A model generated the notes under the pieces. The model was not told the DNA's origin and did not search any database. It worked only from the letters and a program-made list of their open reading frames with translations. Positions 1 to 6,384 of a stretch of DNA of 7,146 bases are shown here, one piece after another; position 1 is the first letter of the stretch; the number at the start of each line of letters is the position of its first letter. This DNA comes from an uncultured Gammaproteobacteria bacterium (GTDB lineage: Bacteria > Pseudomonadota > Gammaproteobacteria > Arenicellales > UBA868). The translations under genes and the position numbers were made by a program. The stretch is from positions 1-7,146 of the forward strand of contig CAJXBY010000136.1 of NCBI GenBank assembly GCA_913051905.1, given 5' to 3'.

Positions 1-59
1 ACTTGCCACCAAGTATCAGCGAATTCGTCACGTGATACCGCGGCACTCGCACTGAACAT
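1..59 (-). CDS. Possible 5' end of a hypothetical gene running off the left edge
   Basis: An ATG at 59-57 on the minus strand opens a frame of 19 full codons without a stop up to the window edge, reading MFSASAAVSRDEFADTWWQ. It begins 16 nt after the stop of the hydroxyacid dehydrogenase gene and runs in the same direction. A GGCGGA stretch lies about 4 nt before the ATG and could act as a weak ribosome binding site. That spacing would suit a second gene in an operon. I do not recognise the protein from so few residues. A plus-strand frame is also open here, ending in a TAA at 70-72, so the tail of a convergent gene is an alternative. Confidence 0.3.
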   Translation of the reverse strand, partial: MFSASAAVSRDEFADTWWQ

Positions 60-75
60 CAGTCCGCCGTAACAA

Positions 76-1047
76 TTACGGTCCGACCGCGTCACCCGGT
101 CTGCCTGTTCTGAGAAAGGTCTCAATGTTGTCGATGACCCGCATACCCATCTCGTCCCGGGTCTCGATGGTTGCTGTGCCTATGTGCGGTGACATCAGCA
201 CGTTATCCAATGCCAGCAGACCTTCCGAAACACCCGGCTCGTCCTGGAATACATCGAGGCCCGCCCCGGCAATCACTCCGTTTTTCAGTGCCTCAATCAG
301 TGCTGCTTCATCGACCACCCCACCTCTGGCGGTGTTGACGAGTATTGCCTCAGGCTGCATCAGCGAAAGTGCCCGGGCATCGATCAGGCCACGAGTCTGC
401 TCAGTCAACGGGCAGTGTAGAGATACGATCTGCGACCCTGTGAGCAGTTCATCGAGACTCTCGCAGTAAACAGCGTCAAGATCAGATTCCCAATGCGGCC
501 TGCGCTGGCGACCGTGGTAGAGCAATGGCATTCGGAATGCCCGGGCCCGCCTTGCCACGGCGGTGCCGATGCCCCCCGGACCGACGATACCGATGGTCTT
601 GCCCCAGACCCTGACCCCGGCATTGGGGTCGACTATGCCGATCCCGTTCCAGCCCCGCTTCCGGATTAACCGGTCGCCGTGGATGAGCCGGCGATTCAGA
701 CCTAGCATCAGTGCAAAGGTCAGGTCAGCGGTCTCTTCCGTAACGACATCCGGTGTGTTGCTCACAAATATGTTGCGCGCTTTGGCAGCTACAATATCGA
801 TGTGCTCGGTGCCGGCACTGACACAAGCGATCAAGCGGATACTGTCGGGTAGATTTGCGATAAACGCGCTATCCAGGCGGTCACCTCCCCAAGGACAGAG
901 TACGTCTGCACCCTGGCAACGGGCCAGAATCTCTTGTGTGTCGAGCGGCGTATCGTCAGGGTTAAGGCGCGCGTCGAACCGCTCGCTAAGCAGTTCCTGA
1001 GCACGCCGGGTCCATTTTCGAGTCACCACAACTATGGGCTTTGCCAC
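76..1047 (-). CDS. D-2-hydroxyacid dehydrogenase, glyoxylate/hydroxypyruvate reductase type
   Basis: This is a 323-residue cytoplasmic NAD(P)-dependent dehydrogenase of the D-isomer-specific 2-hydroxyacid family, normal in length. The N-terminal half of the catalytic domain carries SAGTEHID (about 77-84) and NTPDVVTEETADL (about 97-109), which resemble glyoxylate reductase and D-glycerate dehydrogenase. The Rossmann domain has GPGGIG at 156-161. The family's catalytic trio is visible as Arg241 in NTARGG, Glu270 in DVFQDEP and His288 in SPHIG. After the second strand, where NAD enzymes usually have an acidic residue, the sequence is YHGRQRR (177-183), so I infer a preference for NADPH. The likely reaction is reduction of glyoxylate or hydroxypyruvate to glycolate or D-glycerate, but related 2-oxoacids remain possible. 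The start is GTG, supported by GGAG six bases upstream. It is transcribed away from the SDR gene. Confidence 0.9.
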   Translation of the reverse strand: MAKPIVVVTRKWTRRAQELLSERFDARLNPDDTPLDTQEILARCQGADVLCPWGGDRLDSAFIANLPDSIRLIACVSAGTEHIDIVAAKARNIFVSNTPDVVTEETADLTFALMLGLNRRLIHGDRLIRKRGWNGIGIVDPNAGVRVWGKTIGIVGPGGIGTAVARRARAFRMPLLYHGRQRRPHWESDLDAVYCESLDELLTGSQIVSLHCPLTEQTRGLIDARALSLMQPEAILVNTARGGVVDEAALIEALKNGVIAGAGLDVFQDEPGVSEGLLALDNVLMSPHIGTATIETRDEMGMRVIDNIETFLRTGRPGDAVGP

Positions 1048-1053
1048 TCAATT

Positions 1054-1057
1054 CTCC
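1054..1057 (-). promoter_or_regulatory. Ribosome binding site supporting the GTG start of the hydroxyacid dehydrogenase
   Basis: On the minus strand GGAG sits 6 nt before GTG at 1047-1045. The protein begins with MAKPIVVVTR, the expected first beta strand of the family, so the GTG start is favoured over any internal ATG. Confidence 0.6.
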
Positions 1058-1190
1058 AGGCATTCACAATTCGGGCCAATGGGGCAGTGAATCCTGTGAC
1101 TGCTCCGCATTCCCGGTTTGTCGCCACAATCTCGGAACCCTTTCCAGTGCTAGACTGAAGGGATGCTGGGCCCACACTCTAACGAATCCA

Positions 1191-1211
1191 GCCGGATTGG
1201 CGCAAACCGGC
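1191..1211. promoter_or_regulatory. Near-perfect 21-bp palindrome, candidate operator
   Basis: The outer arms GCCGG (1191-1195) and CCGGC (1207-1211) match exactly. Inside them TTG (1197-1199) pairs with CAA (1203-1205), so 8 of 10 positions are symmetric around C1201. The size and symmetry fit a site for a dimeric helix-turn-helix regulator. It lies about 109 bp before the SDR start and 144 bp before the hydroxyacid dehydrogenase start. If the weak extended -10 at 1148-1156 is real, the site would be about 30-50 bp downstream of that promoter. Function is inferred from symmetry and position only. Confidence 0.4.
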
Positions 1212-1319
1212 GACCGCTGCTCTGCACTTCTGACCAAGGATCCAAACCAATCATTTTAGATCTGCTCCCCAGCCACATACTCCGTTATTCACAGACACAG
1301 ACGAAGGACTGAAACCCCC

Positions 1320-2078
1320 ATGAACGCCCCAAGTAGAACCGCCATTATCACCGGTGCAGGATCAGGTGTCGGACGTGCCGCTGCCCTTGCCCTGCATAGT
1401 GAAGGTTATGCGGTCACTCTGGCTGGACGTCGAGAGAAGACACTTGAAGAGACCGCCACCCTCGCCTCCTCGTCCGGGGAACGGACCCTGGTGATTCCCA
1501 CCGATGTTACCGATGCCGGTTCGGTCAGAACCCTGTTTGACCAGTCCGTGAGCACATTCGGCCGGGTCGACGTCCTGTTTAACAACGCTGGCACCGGCGC
1601 ACGTCCGGTACCCATCGAAGAACTGGACGTTGAGGAATGGCGCGCCGTGGTCGACGTGAACTTGACGGGGAGCTTTTTGTGTACCCGGGAGGCCTTTCGC
1701 GTCATGAAAGCCCAACAGCCCAGAGGCGGGCGAATAATCAACAACGGTTCGGTTTCGGCCCACGCACCGCGCCCCAATTCGGCACCCTACACCGCCACTA
1801 AGCACGCCATTACCGGCCTGACCCGCTCCACATCGCTGGACGGACGCGATTACGACATCGCCTGTGGGCAGATCGACATCGGCAATGCGTTAACCGACAT
1901 GACCGCGAGGATGGCTGAGGGTGTGACGCAGGCCCATGGCGGCACCGCAGTCGAGCCAACCATGAACGTCGACGATATCGGTCGGGCAATCATCTACATG
2001 GCCGGTCTGCCGCTCGCCGCGAACGTGCTTTTCATGACCGTTATGGCCAACAGCATGCCGTTTGTTGGGCGGGGTTGA
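1320..2078 (+). CDS. Short-chain dehydrogenase/reductase (SDR family)
   Basis: This 252-residue cytoplasmic oxidoreductase has every hallmark of a classical SDR and is normal in length. The cofactor loop TGAGSGVG is at 11-18, NNAG at 88-91, the structural Asn at 114, the catalytic Ser at 144 and the YTATK catalytic pair at Tyr157/Lys161. AGRR at 36-39 places two arginines where NADP-preferring SDRs bind the 2'-phosphate, so NADP(H) is the likely cofactor. Asp62 in the TDV motif would contact adenine. The C-terminus ends in MPFVGRG, a tail I recall from a group of proteobacterial SDRs annotated only at family level. The substrate is a secondary alcohol or ketone that cannot be specified. It is the only complete gene on the plus strand, divergent from one neighbour and convergent with the transporter cluster. 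Confidence 0.92.
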   Translation: MNAPSRTAIITGAGSGVGRAAALALHSEGYAVTLAGRREKTLEETATLASSSGERTLVIPTDVTDAGSVRTLFDQSVSTFGRVDVLFNNAGTGARPVPIEELDVEEWRAVVDVNLTGSFLCTREAFRVMKAQQPRGGRIINNGSVSAHAPRPNSAPYTATKHAITGLTRSTSLDGRDYDIACGQIDIGNALTDMTARMAEGVTQAHGGTAVEPTMNVDDIGRAIIYMAGLPLAANVLFMTVMANSMPFVGRG

Positions 2079-2119
2079 ATTCCCCCTTTTAACTCCCTGC
2101 TTTTACTCGCCCGCCCAAC
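2064..2119. repeat. 10-bp perfect inverted repeat between convergent genes, with a small nested hairpin
   Basis: GTTGGGCGGG at 2064-2073 is exactly repeated in inverted orientation as CCCGCCCAAC at 2110-2119, with a 36-nt loop. The left arm lies in the last codons of the SDR gene. Nested inside, GGGG at 2071-2074 can pair with CCCC at 2082-2085 and is followed by CTTTT, like a weak intrinsic terminator for the SDR transcript. The two structures compete for the same G-rich stretch. No T-run follows the long stem on either strand, so a classic bidirectional terminator is not established. Confidence 0.4.
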
Positions 2120-2166
2120 TCGCCCAGTGGACGAGCAGCATCGGGTCATCCGGAATCAGGCCGGCA

Positions 2167-3000
2167 TCAGGTTCCGACCGTAAGAGGATCGACCAGGCGC
2201 CTCAACGCGGCGATGATACTGAGCACCACGATCCGTCCGGTCCGAGGATTGTCGTCGCTTGGAATGTTCTCTATCTTGAGCTCGAAACGGGCGCTGTCCG
2301 ACTCCACAATAATACTATGGGTGTTACGACTGACACCGGGGTCCGCCCACACCTCAAGGCGGGTACGGTCCGGCCCGATTCCAGCAAGCCCGAGCGCCGC
2401 CGCGACGTTTACGTTGGCGGGAAAAGCCGTAACCCCCTCCCGGGCCGACCCCTCGAACACCTTCAGTGGCTGGTCCAGGGCCTCCAGGTCAATTGCATTC
2501 CGTTCGATATGGGGTGCACCGGCAAGACCGCCTGGTGGTTTACGGGTCACGATCAAGACCTGCTGGATGTCGCCCTGTGCAGCCGCGCGGACCGCATCGA
2601 GTCCCAGCACAGCACCGCTCGCAACATTGATACGTGCCCCAGTCTTTGAAGCCAGATCGACCAGATGCCAGTTATCGAGGAGGCCACCCACGCTCACAGG
2701 GATCAGGATTCTCCCCAAGCGGATTGCGGGCTCAGCCACCTGATCAAATACGCCCGCCGGTGCGCATTCCACCACCACGTCGGAGACCTCCGCCAGGTCC
2801 GACAGTCCGAGTACAGGCACTGCCCGCTTTAGTCCCGTCAGCCGTGCCGCCGCCCGCTCACGGTCACGCGCCGATACCGCCACGAGTTCCAGCCCATCCA
2901 ACCCCGCATCCATCCGCCGTGCAAGCGCCATGCCGATTGCACCCAGGCCTCCAATTCCGACCCGCATGGGTGAGCCGCGAGTTCGACCGGATTCAGACAT
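2167..3000 (-). CDS. L-aspartate dehydrogenase family protein (AspDH/NadX-like)
   Basis: This is a 277-residue cytoplasmic enzyme with an N-terminal Rossmann fold and a C-terminal domain of the aspartate dehydrogenase family (DUF108-type). Visible marks are GIGGLGAIG at 15-23 for dinucleotide binding, SGAVLGLDA at 128-136, FPANVNVAAALGLAGIGPD at 193-211, RNTHSI at 225-230 with the likely catalytic His228, and NPRTG at 251-255. Characterised members oxidise L-aspartate with NAD(P) to iminoaspartate, which feeds quinolinate synthesis or hydrolyses to oxaloacetate. Here it is the last gene of a transporter operon, its ATG overlapping the tctA stop by 8 nt, and no nadA or nadC is nearby. I therefore infer a catabolic role on an imported amino-dicarboxylate or related acid. 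An upstream in-frame start at 3027 and an internal ATG at 2967 are less likely, because a strong GGAGG precedes 3000. Confidence 0.87.
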   Translation of the reverse strand: MSESGRTRGSPMRVGIGGLGAIGMALARRMDAGLDGLELVAVSARDRERAAARLTGLKRAVPVLGLSDLAEVSDVVVECAPAGVFDQVAEPAIRLGRILIPVSVGGLLDNWHLVDLASKTGARINVASGAVLGLDAVRAAAQGDIQQVLIVTRKPPGGLAGAPHIERNAIDLEALDQPLKVFEGSAREGVTAFPANVNVAAALGLAGIGPDRTRLEVWADPGVSRNTHSIIVESDSARFELKIENIPSDDNPRTGRIVVLSIIAALRRLVDPLTVGT

Positions 3001-4681
3001 TCTCCCTCCCTTGGGTTCGCTCCACACCGCGGTCAGCGATCTGCCACCCTCCTTTCTTCCGGTGCCAGGTCAGATATGCCGACAGAACCAGAAGCCCCCC
3101 ACCCAGAACCGGCCGTACGGTTCCGCTCATCAGAAACAATGGGACAGAAACAGCTGCGGCCATGGCTGGACTGTAGCCCAGTATCCAGCGGTGACTCAGC
3201 CGGTGGCGCTGATAGAGCGGAAAGAATGCCGAGAATACCGCCAGAATCAGAAACAGTAAGGACCATGGTCTTGTGACGAACGGCGTCAGGTCGGTAGTGA
3301 TCGCAAAAGCCCGGGCCAGATTGAGTTCGGCGATGTTACCAAGTACGACACCCAGAATCATCGGTGCCAGTGGAAACCCGAAATGACGCATCAATAGGCC
3401 CAGAATACCAAACCACAGCAGCGTCCACAGATCGAATTCAACGTTATTGATCGCAAAGACGCCAATCCCGCAGAAGCCCAGAATCACGCAGGCCAGGATG
3501 TACATGCGCACCTTGGTGACCAGCACGAAAACACGCAACATGAACGACTGTAGTCCCAGCATGAAGAATGTGGCCACAAAAAATGCCAAGAAGATGGAGT
3601 ACGCCAACACCGGTTCTTCGGCAATGAAAGTGGGACTCGGAATCACGTCATGGATCAGCAAGGCACCAAGCATTACAGCGGTGGTCACATCGCCCGGAAT
3701 GCCCAGGGCCATCATCGTGATCAGGGCACCGCCTTCCACGGCGTTATTCGAGCTTTCCGGTGCGACGATTCCGTCGGGAATACCGGTGCCGAATTTCTCG
3801 GGGTGCTTGGATACCTTCTTGGCCTGGTCGTAGGCAAGAATATTGGCGATCGATCCGCCGGCTCCCGGCAGAATGCCCGTAAACACCCCGATCAGAGCCG
3901 AACGAACCACAGTGGTCCAGCGTTTGACGACTTCCTTCACAGCCCGGCGGTGCTCGATCCGGACATGGACCGAGCCCCGCTCGGTGAGTGACTTACGCGC
4001 CGAAGCGCGATCCTGGACATCGCTGAGCAACTGGCTGAAGGCAAACAATCCGATCAGTACCGCGATGAAATCAAAGCCCTGCAACAGCGAATCGGTTCCA
4101 AAATTAAACCGCGCCATTCCAACTGCTTCGTCTTCCCCCACTGTCCGGATCAACAACCCCAGTACACCAGCAATCAACCCTTTGATCAGGTCCTTGCCAG
4201 CCAGGCTGGCGGTAATCGTCAGGGCAAACATCACCAGCATGAAGTAGTCCCATGGATTGAACTCCAGACCAATCCGGGCGAGCTGCGGTGCAAGAGTCAC
4301 CAGCAGGATGGCGCTGATGATGCCCCCGCTGAACGAGGACCATACCCCGATGCCCAGTGCCAGGCCGGGTTCGCCCTTACGTGCCATGGGAAACCCGTCA
4401 AAGGTCGTGGCCACGGACGACGGCGTGCCCGGAATGCCCGTCATGATGCCTGCCATCAGGCCGCCAGACAGGCCGCCAACCAGAACACTGACCATGGTCG
4501 CGAGCCCCTGCGACGCCGGCATGCCGAAAGTGAACGGTAAAGTCAGTACCACGGCCATGGCGATCGTGAATCCCGGGATAGCACCTGCGATGAGGCCTCC
4601 GGCAACCCCGACCATCATCAGTACGACGGTTTGGATGGTGGCCAGCTCTGCCACCGCACCTAAAATATTTTCCAGGATCAC
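2993..4681 (-). CDS. tctA: Tripartite tricarboxylate transporter large permease, TctA family
   Basis: This 562-residue inner-membrane protein forms the translocation pathway of a TTT secondary transporter, taking up a carboxylate delivered by the periplasmic receptor, normally coupled to a cation gradient. TctA signatures appear in order: AGAIPGFT at 32-39, IPGTPSSVATTFDGFPMA at 83-100 followed by KGEPGLALG, ILPGAGGSIANILAYDQAKK at 270-289, APESSNNAVEGGA at 307-319 with LGIPGD at 326-331, and FGFPLAPMILG at 434-444. Many hydrophobic helices lie between them. Family members are usually about 500 residues. This one carries some 65 extra residues (about 499-562) that look like two more membrane segments (about 506-518 and 523-538) and a charged tail. 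The start is GTG with only a weak upstream GAGAAAAG, 27 nt after the tctB stop. The stop overlaps the next gene. Confidence 0.95.
   Translation of the reverse strand: MILENILGAVAELATIQTVVLMMVGVAGGLIAGAIPGFTIAMAVVLTLPFTFGMPASQGLATMVSVLVGGLSGGLMAGIMTGIPGTPSSVATTFDGFPMARKGEPGLALGIGVWSSFSGGIISAILLVTLAPQLARIGLEFNPWDYFMLVMFALTITASLAGKDLIKGLIAGVLGLLIRTVGEDEAVGMARFNFGTDSLLQGFDFIAVLIGLFAFSQLLSDVQDRASARKSLTERGSVHVRIEHRRAVKEVVKRWTTVVRSALIGVFTGILPGAGGSIANILAYDQAKKVSKHPEKFGTGIPDGIVAPESSNNAVEGGALITMMALGIPGDVTTAVMLGALLIHDVIPSPTFIAEEPVLAYSIFLAFFVATFFMLGLQSFMLRVFVLVTKVRMYILACVILGFCGIGVFAINNVEFDLWTLLWFGILGLLMRHFGFPLAPMILGVVLGNIAELNLARAFAITTDLTPFVTRPWSLLFLILAVFSAFFPLYQRHRLSHRWILGYSPAMAAAVSVPLFLMSGTVRPVLGGGLLVLSAYLTWHRKKGGWQIADRGVERTQGRENV
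3005..3012 (-). promoter_or_regulatory. Strong Shine-Dalgarno for the aspartate dehydrogenase-like gene
   Basis: On the minus strand AAGGGAGG ends 4 nt before the ATG at 3000-2998. It lies inside the last codons of tctA. It fixes the start at 3000, since neither the start at 3027 nor the ATG at 2967 has a comparable site, and it suggests the gene is well translated while coupled to tctA. Confidence 0.7.
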
Positions 4682-4708
4682 GTTATCGCTTTTCTCGGGC
4701 CACGCCGG

Positions 4709-5212
4709 TCAGCCAAAAGGATTGAAAATCTCGCCGGCCGGCAGCAATACACCCAGACCGAAGGTGAAAAGACTCCACATGCCGCCGACCGTGACCAACG
4801 CCACCACCGCGTGGGTCAACAGGCTCCTGGGAGACCAGCCACCCAGTATGTTCTGTAACAGGAAAACAAAGGTCACACCGCCGATCAACATACCGAGAAC
4901 CGGTAACGAGGCGACATAACCGAAAAAGAGGACAAAACACCAGATGGGATTACGCCAGCGCGCATACCAGTGACTGAATCCCCGCCCCGCAGGGGACGCA
5001 TTTTCCTGCCGGTCGGGGACACCACGCCTCAGCGACTGAACGAGGTAGATCACACTCAGCAGTGCGAGCAGTCCCAGAATGACCCGCGGCCAGGCCGACG
5101 GTGGCAGAACCCCGTAATCGGGTTCACGAATATCGAAACTGGCCCAGAAGAAAACACCGCAGAACAACATCAGAATGACAGCAATGACGGTGTCGCGGTT
5201 CAGTCGATTCAT
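4709..5212 (-). CDS. tctB: Tripartite tricarboxylate transporter small membrane subunit, TctB family
   Basis: This 167-residue inner-membrane protein is the small, poorly conserved subunit that partners TctA. The usual pattern is visible: one hydrophobic segment near the N-terminus (about 8-26), a second at 43-60, a polar loop at about 62-88 rich in Arg, and a cluster of helices from about 90 to 156. It ends in LFTFGLGVLLPAGEI (148-162), matching the C-terminal pattern of TctB proteins, where a Phe-rich helix is followed by LP and a Gly. The length is typical. The ATG at 5212 has no good Shine-Dalgarno, and the 84-nt gap to tctC contains a strong hairpin. Expression is therefore probably lower than that of the receptor and dependent on read-through from upstream. 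Confidence 0.88.
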   Translation of the reverse strand: MNRLNRDTVIAVILMLFCGVFFWASFDIREPDYGVLPPSAWPRVILGLLALLSVIYLVQSLRRGVPDRQENASPAGRGFSHWYARWRNPIWCFVLFFGYVASLPVLGMLIGGVTFVFLLQNILGGWSPRSLLTHAVVALVTVGGMWSLFTFGLGVLLPAGEIFNPFG

Positions 5213-5233
5213 GGCAGCACTGAGCCGGCGGGA

Positions 5234-5277
5234 CCCCGGCGCGCCAGGATCATTCTCAGGACCCTTAGCGCGCGGGG
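5234..5277 (-). promoter_or_regulatory. Imperfect hairpin in the tctC-tctB intercistronic gap
   Basis: In the minus-strand transcript CCCCG (5277-5273) pairs with CGGGG (5238-5234). After a one-base bulge, CGCGC (5272-5268) pairs with GCGCG (5244-5240). After a small internal loop, AGGGUC (5265-5260) pairs with GAUCCU (5251-5246), including one G-U pair, leaving an 8-nt loop. No T-run follows, so it does not look like a complete terminator. Such structures after receptor genes typically block 3' exonucleases, leaving more receptor mRNA than permease mRNA. That role here is inferred. Confidence 0.55.
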
Positions 5278-5296
5278 TTAATTGAAGACTCGAAGA

Positions 5297-6265
5297 TCAG
5301 TCCTTCTTGTACATACCGATCTTAATGGCCACTTTTTCATGATCGGTATAGGTTTTTTCAGCCCAGGTACGATAGTCCGCCGGACCGACCCAATTGATGT
5401 CTGTGCCCTTGGCATCCATCTGGGCCAACAGGTCAGCGTCCTCGGCAGCGGCCTTGAACACCTGTGACCAGTGGTCAATTACAGCGGCCGGCGTCCCTTT
5501 GGGGGCCACAATTCCGCGCTTGAGCGAATACACCAGATCGACACCCTGTTCCCGCAGTGTCGGCAGATCAGGCAGATGCTTGGACCGTTCTTCCGCGGCT
5601 ATCCCATATGCTTTCAGCTCACCCCCTTCAAGGTATTTACGGCCCGAGGCAACATTCAACGTGCCCAGTTGAATCGCATTCGATAGCAGAGCAGTCATCC
5701 TCTGCCGCGTGCCGTCGAACGGCACATACTTGAACTTCATACCGGTCAGATCTTCCAGGATCAACCACATGAACTGACTGGTCGAACCGAATGTCGCACC
5801 GGTGAGGATGGTACCGGGCGCGGCCTTGGCCGCCTCTTCGAGTTCAGCCAGAGTATTCCATGGGGCATTACCGGCGGCACCCACGATATCCGGCGTCGCA
5901 GTCAGCAGAGCAACGGTGTCAAACGCTTCAAAACTAAAATCTATGCGCCCATTCAGATAGGAGGTAATTGCGCTCTGGTGAATCGCAAACAAGGTACAGC
6001 CATCGGGCTTGGCCTTGCGGGCTTCCTTCGCGCCCTTGTTGCCCCCCTGGCCAGGCACCGTCACAACCTTGATTTTTGGCGTCACATCCAGATTCTGAAT
6101 GGTCTTCTCAAATATCGAGAAGATCACGTGCGTACCGCCCCCGGCCTTCCATGGCACGATCAGTTTTGCAGTCTTGCACGGTATGTCGGCCGCGCTTGCG
6201 GGACCTGCAACCCAGGCCAGAGAACAAAAAGCCAGTGATAAGACCAACTTGGCAGATAATTTCAT
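5297..6265 (-). CDS. tctC: Periplasmic substrate-binding receptor, TctC/Bug family
   Basis: This 322-residue exported protein is the solute receptor of the TTT transporter. Residues 1-25 form a Sec signal peptide: a Lys-containing start, a hydrophobic core at about 8-20, and ASA before the likely cleavage at 25/26. The mature part follows the Bug pattern, with LIVPWKAGGGTH at 35-46, PGQGGNKGAKEARKAKPDG at 71-89, VPFDGTRQRMTALLS at 181-195 and LPDLPTLREQG at 231-241, then RGIVAPKGTP at 250-259. Bug receptors bind small carboxylates between two lobes. Many have Asp after the GGxT turn, but here it is His46, which may alter specificity. Cys30 and Cys90 in the mature protein could form a disulfide. 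The start at 6265 is chosen because AAGGA lies 4 nt upstream and the signal peptide then has normal length. In-frame starts at 6280 and 6295 are less likely. The ligand is unknown. Confidence 0.93.
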   Translation of the reverse strand: MKLSAKLVLSLAFCSLAWVAGPASAADIPCKTAKLIVPWKAGGGTHVIFSIFEKTIQNLDVTPKIKVVTVPGQGGNKGAKEARKAKPDGCTLFAIHQSAITSYLNGRIDFSFEAFDTVALLTATPDIVGAAGNAPWNTLAELEEAAKAAPGTILTGATFGSTSQFMWLILEDLTGMKFKYVPFDGTRQRMTALLSNAIQLGTLNVASGRKYLEGGELKAYGIAAEERSKHLPDLPTLREQGVDLVYSLKRGIVAPKGTPAAVIDHWSQVFKAAAEDADLLAQMDAKGTDINWVGPADYRTWAEKTYTDHEKVAIKIGMYKKD

Positions 6266-6269
6266 CAGT

Positions 6270-6278
6270 TCCTTCTCC
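6270..6278 (-). promoter_or_regulatory. Ribosome binding site deciding the tctC start
   Basis: The minus strand reads GGAGAAGGA, ending 4 nt before ATG 6265-6263. The in-frame ATG at 6280 overlaps this site and has no comparable site of its own, so the start at MKLSAKL is preferred. Confidence 0.6.
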
Positions 6279-6384
6279 ATCTTCGGACAACGCACCAGGC
6301 TGCGGCCCTTCGGTTTGTATCGATTCCCTCTAAGTCAGGCTGGACATCACCCTTCATGACCGGCTGGCTGCACCTGGCCATCAC

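Larger units (their letters stand above)
1048..1319. other. Divergent intergenic region between two dehydrogenase genes
   Basis: This 272-bp gap separates the minus-strand hydroxyacid dehydrogenase from the plus-strand SDR gene and must hold the promoters of both. I see no convincing pair of -35 and -10 boxes. The best plus-strand hint is TGCTAGACT at 1148-1156, resembling an extended -10 (TGnTAnnnT), but no good -35 lies in front of it. A 21-bp near-palindrome lies at 1191-1211, and a looser 6-bp inverted repeat (ATTCAC/GTGAAT) at 1062-1067 and 1087-1092. The small open frames here have no supporting features. For the SDR start, an AAGGA lies at 1304-1308, 11 nt before the ATG, which is rather far. 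Confidence 0.6.

Noticed and set aside
125..1000. Plus-strand open frames of 114 and 145 codons opposite the hydroxyacid dehydrogenase
   Set aside because: They are antisense to a clear enzyme gene, with Ser/Arg/Pro-rich translations typical of reversed GC-rich coding sequence and no recognisable domain.
1062..1092. ATTCAC/GTGAAT inverted repeat near the hydroxyacid dehydrogenase start
   Set aside because: Six-base arms with a 19-base spacer occur easily by chance and lie close to the ribosome binding site. It is mentioned in the intergenic entry but not called as an operator.
1041..1259. Small plus-strand open frame of 72 codons in the divergent gap
   Set aside because: It begins inside the neighbouring gene's start region, has no good ribosome binding site and no recognisable composition or motif. 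It covers the palindrome, so the region is better explained as regulatory.
1362..1805. Minus-strand open frames of 147 and 123 codons opposite the SDR gene
   Set aside because: They are shadows of an intact SDR with all catalytic motifs, and their translations look like no protein family.
2062..3176. Three plus-strand open frames of 176-195 codons opposite the AspDH-like gene and the tctA end
   Set aside because: The minus strand carries conserved aspartate dehydrogenase and TctA motifs throughout. The plus-strand products are Pro/Arg/Ser-rich without features.
4705..4711. Another CCGGTCA word at the tctB stop codon
   Set aside because: It is a single isolated copy within coding sequence and without a partner, so chance is the simpler explanation. 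It is not counted with the cluster upstream of tctC.
4257..4919. Plus-strand open frame of 220 codons across the tctA/tctB junction
   Set aside because: It is long but spans two well-supported minus-strand membrane genes and their ribosome binding region. Its Met/Pro/Thr/Ala-rich translation is what antisense of hydrophobic coding sequence produces.
5234..5277. Reading the tctC-tctB hairpin as an intrinsic terminator
   Set aside because: No T-rich tract follows the stem in the minus-strand direction and tctB/tctA need to be transcribed from upstream, so an attenuating or mRNA-stabilising role fits better.
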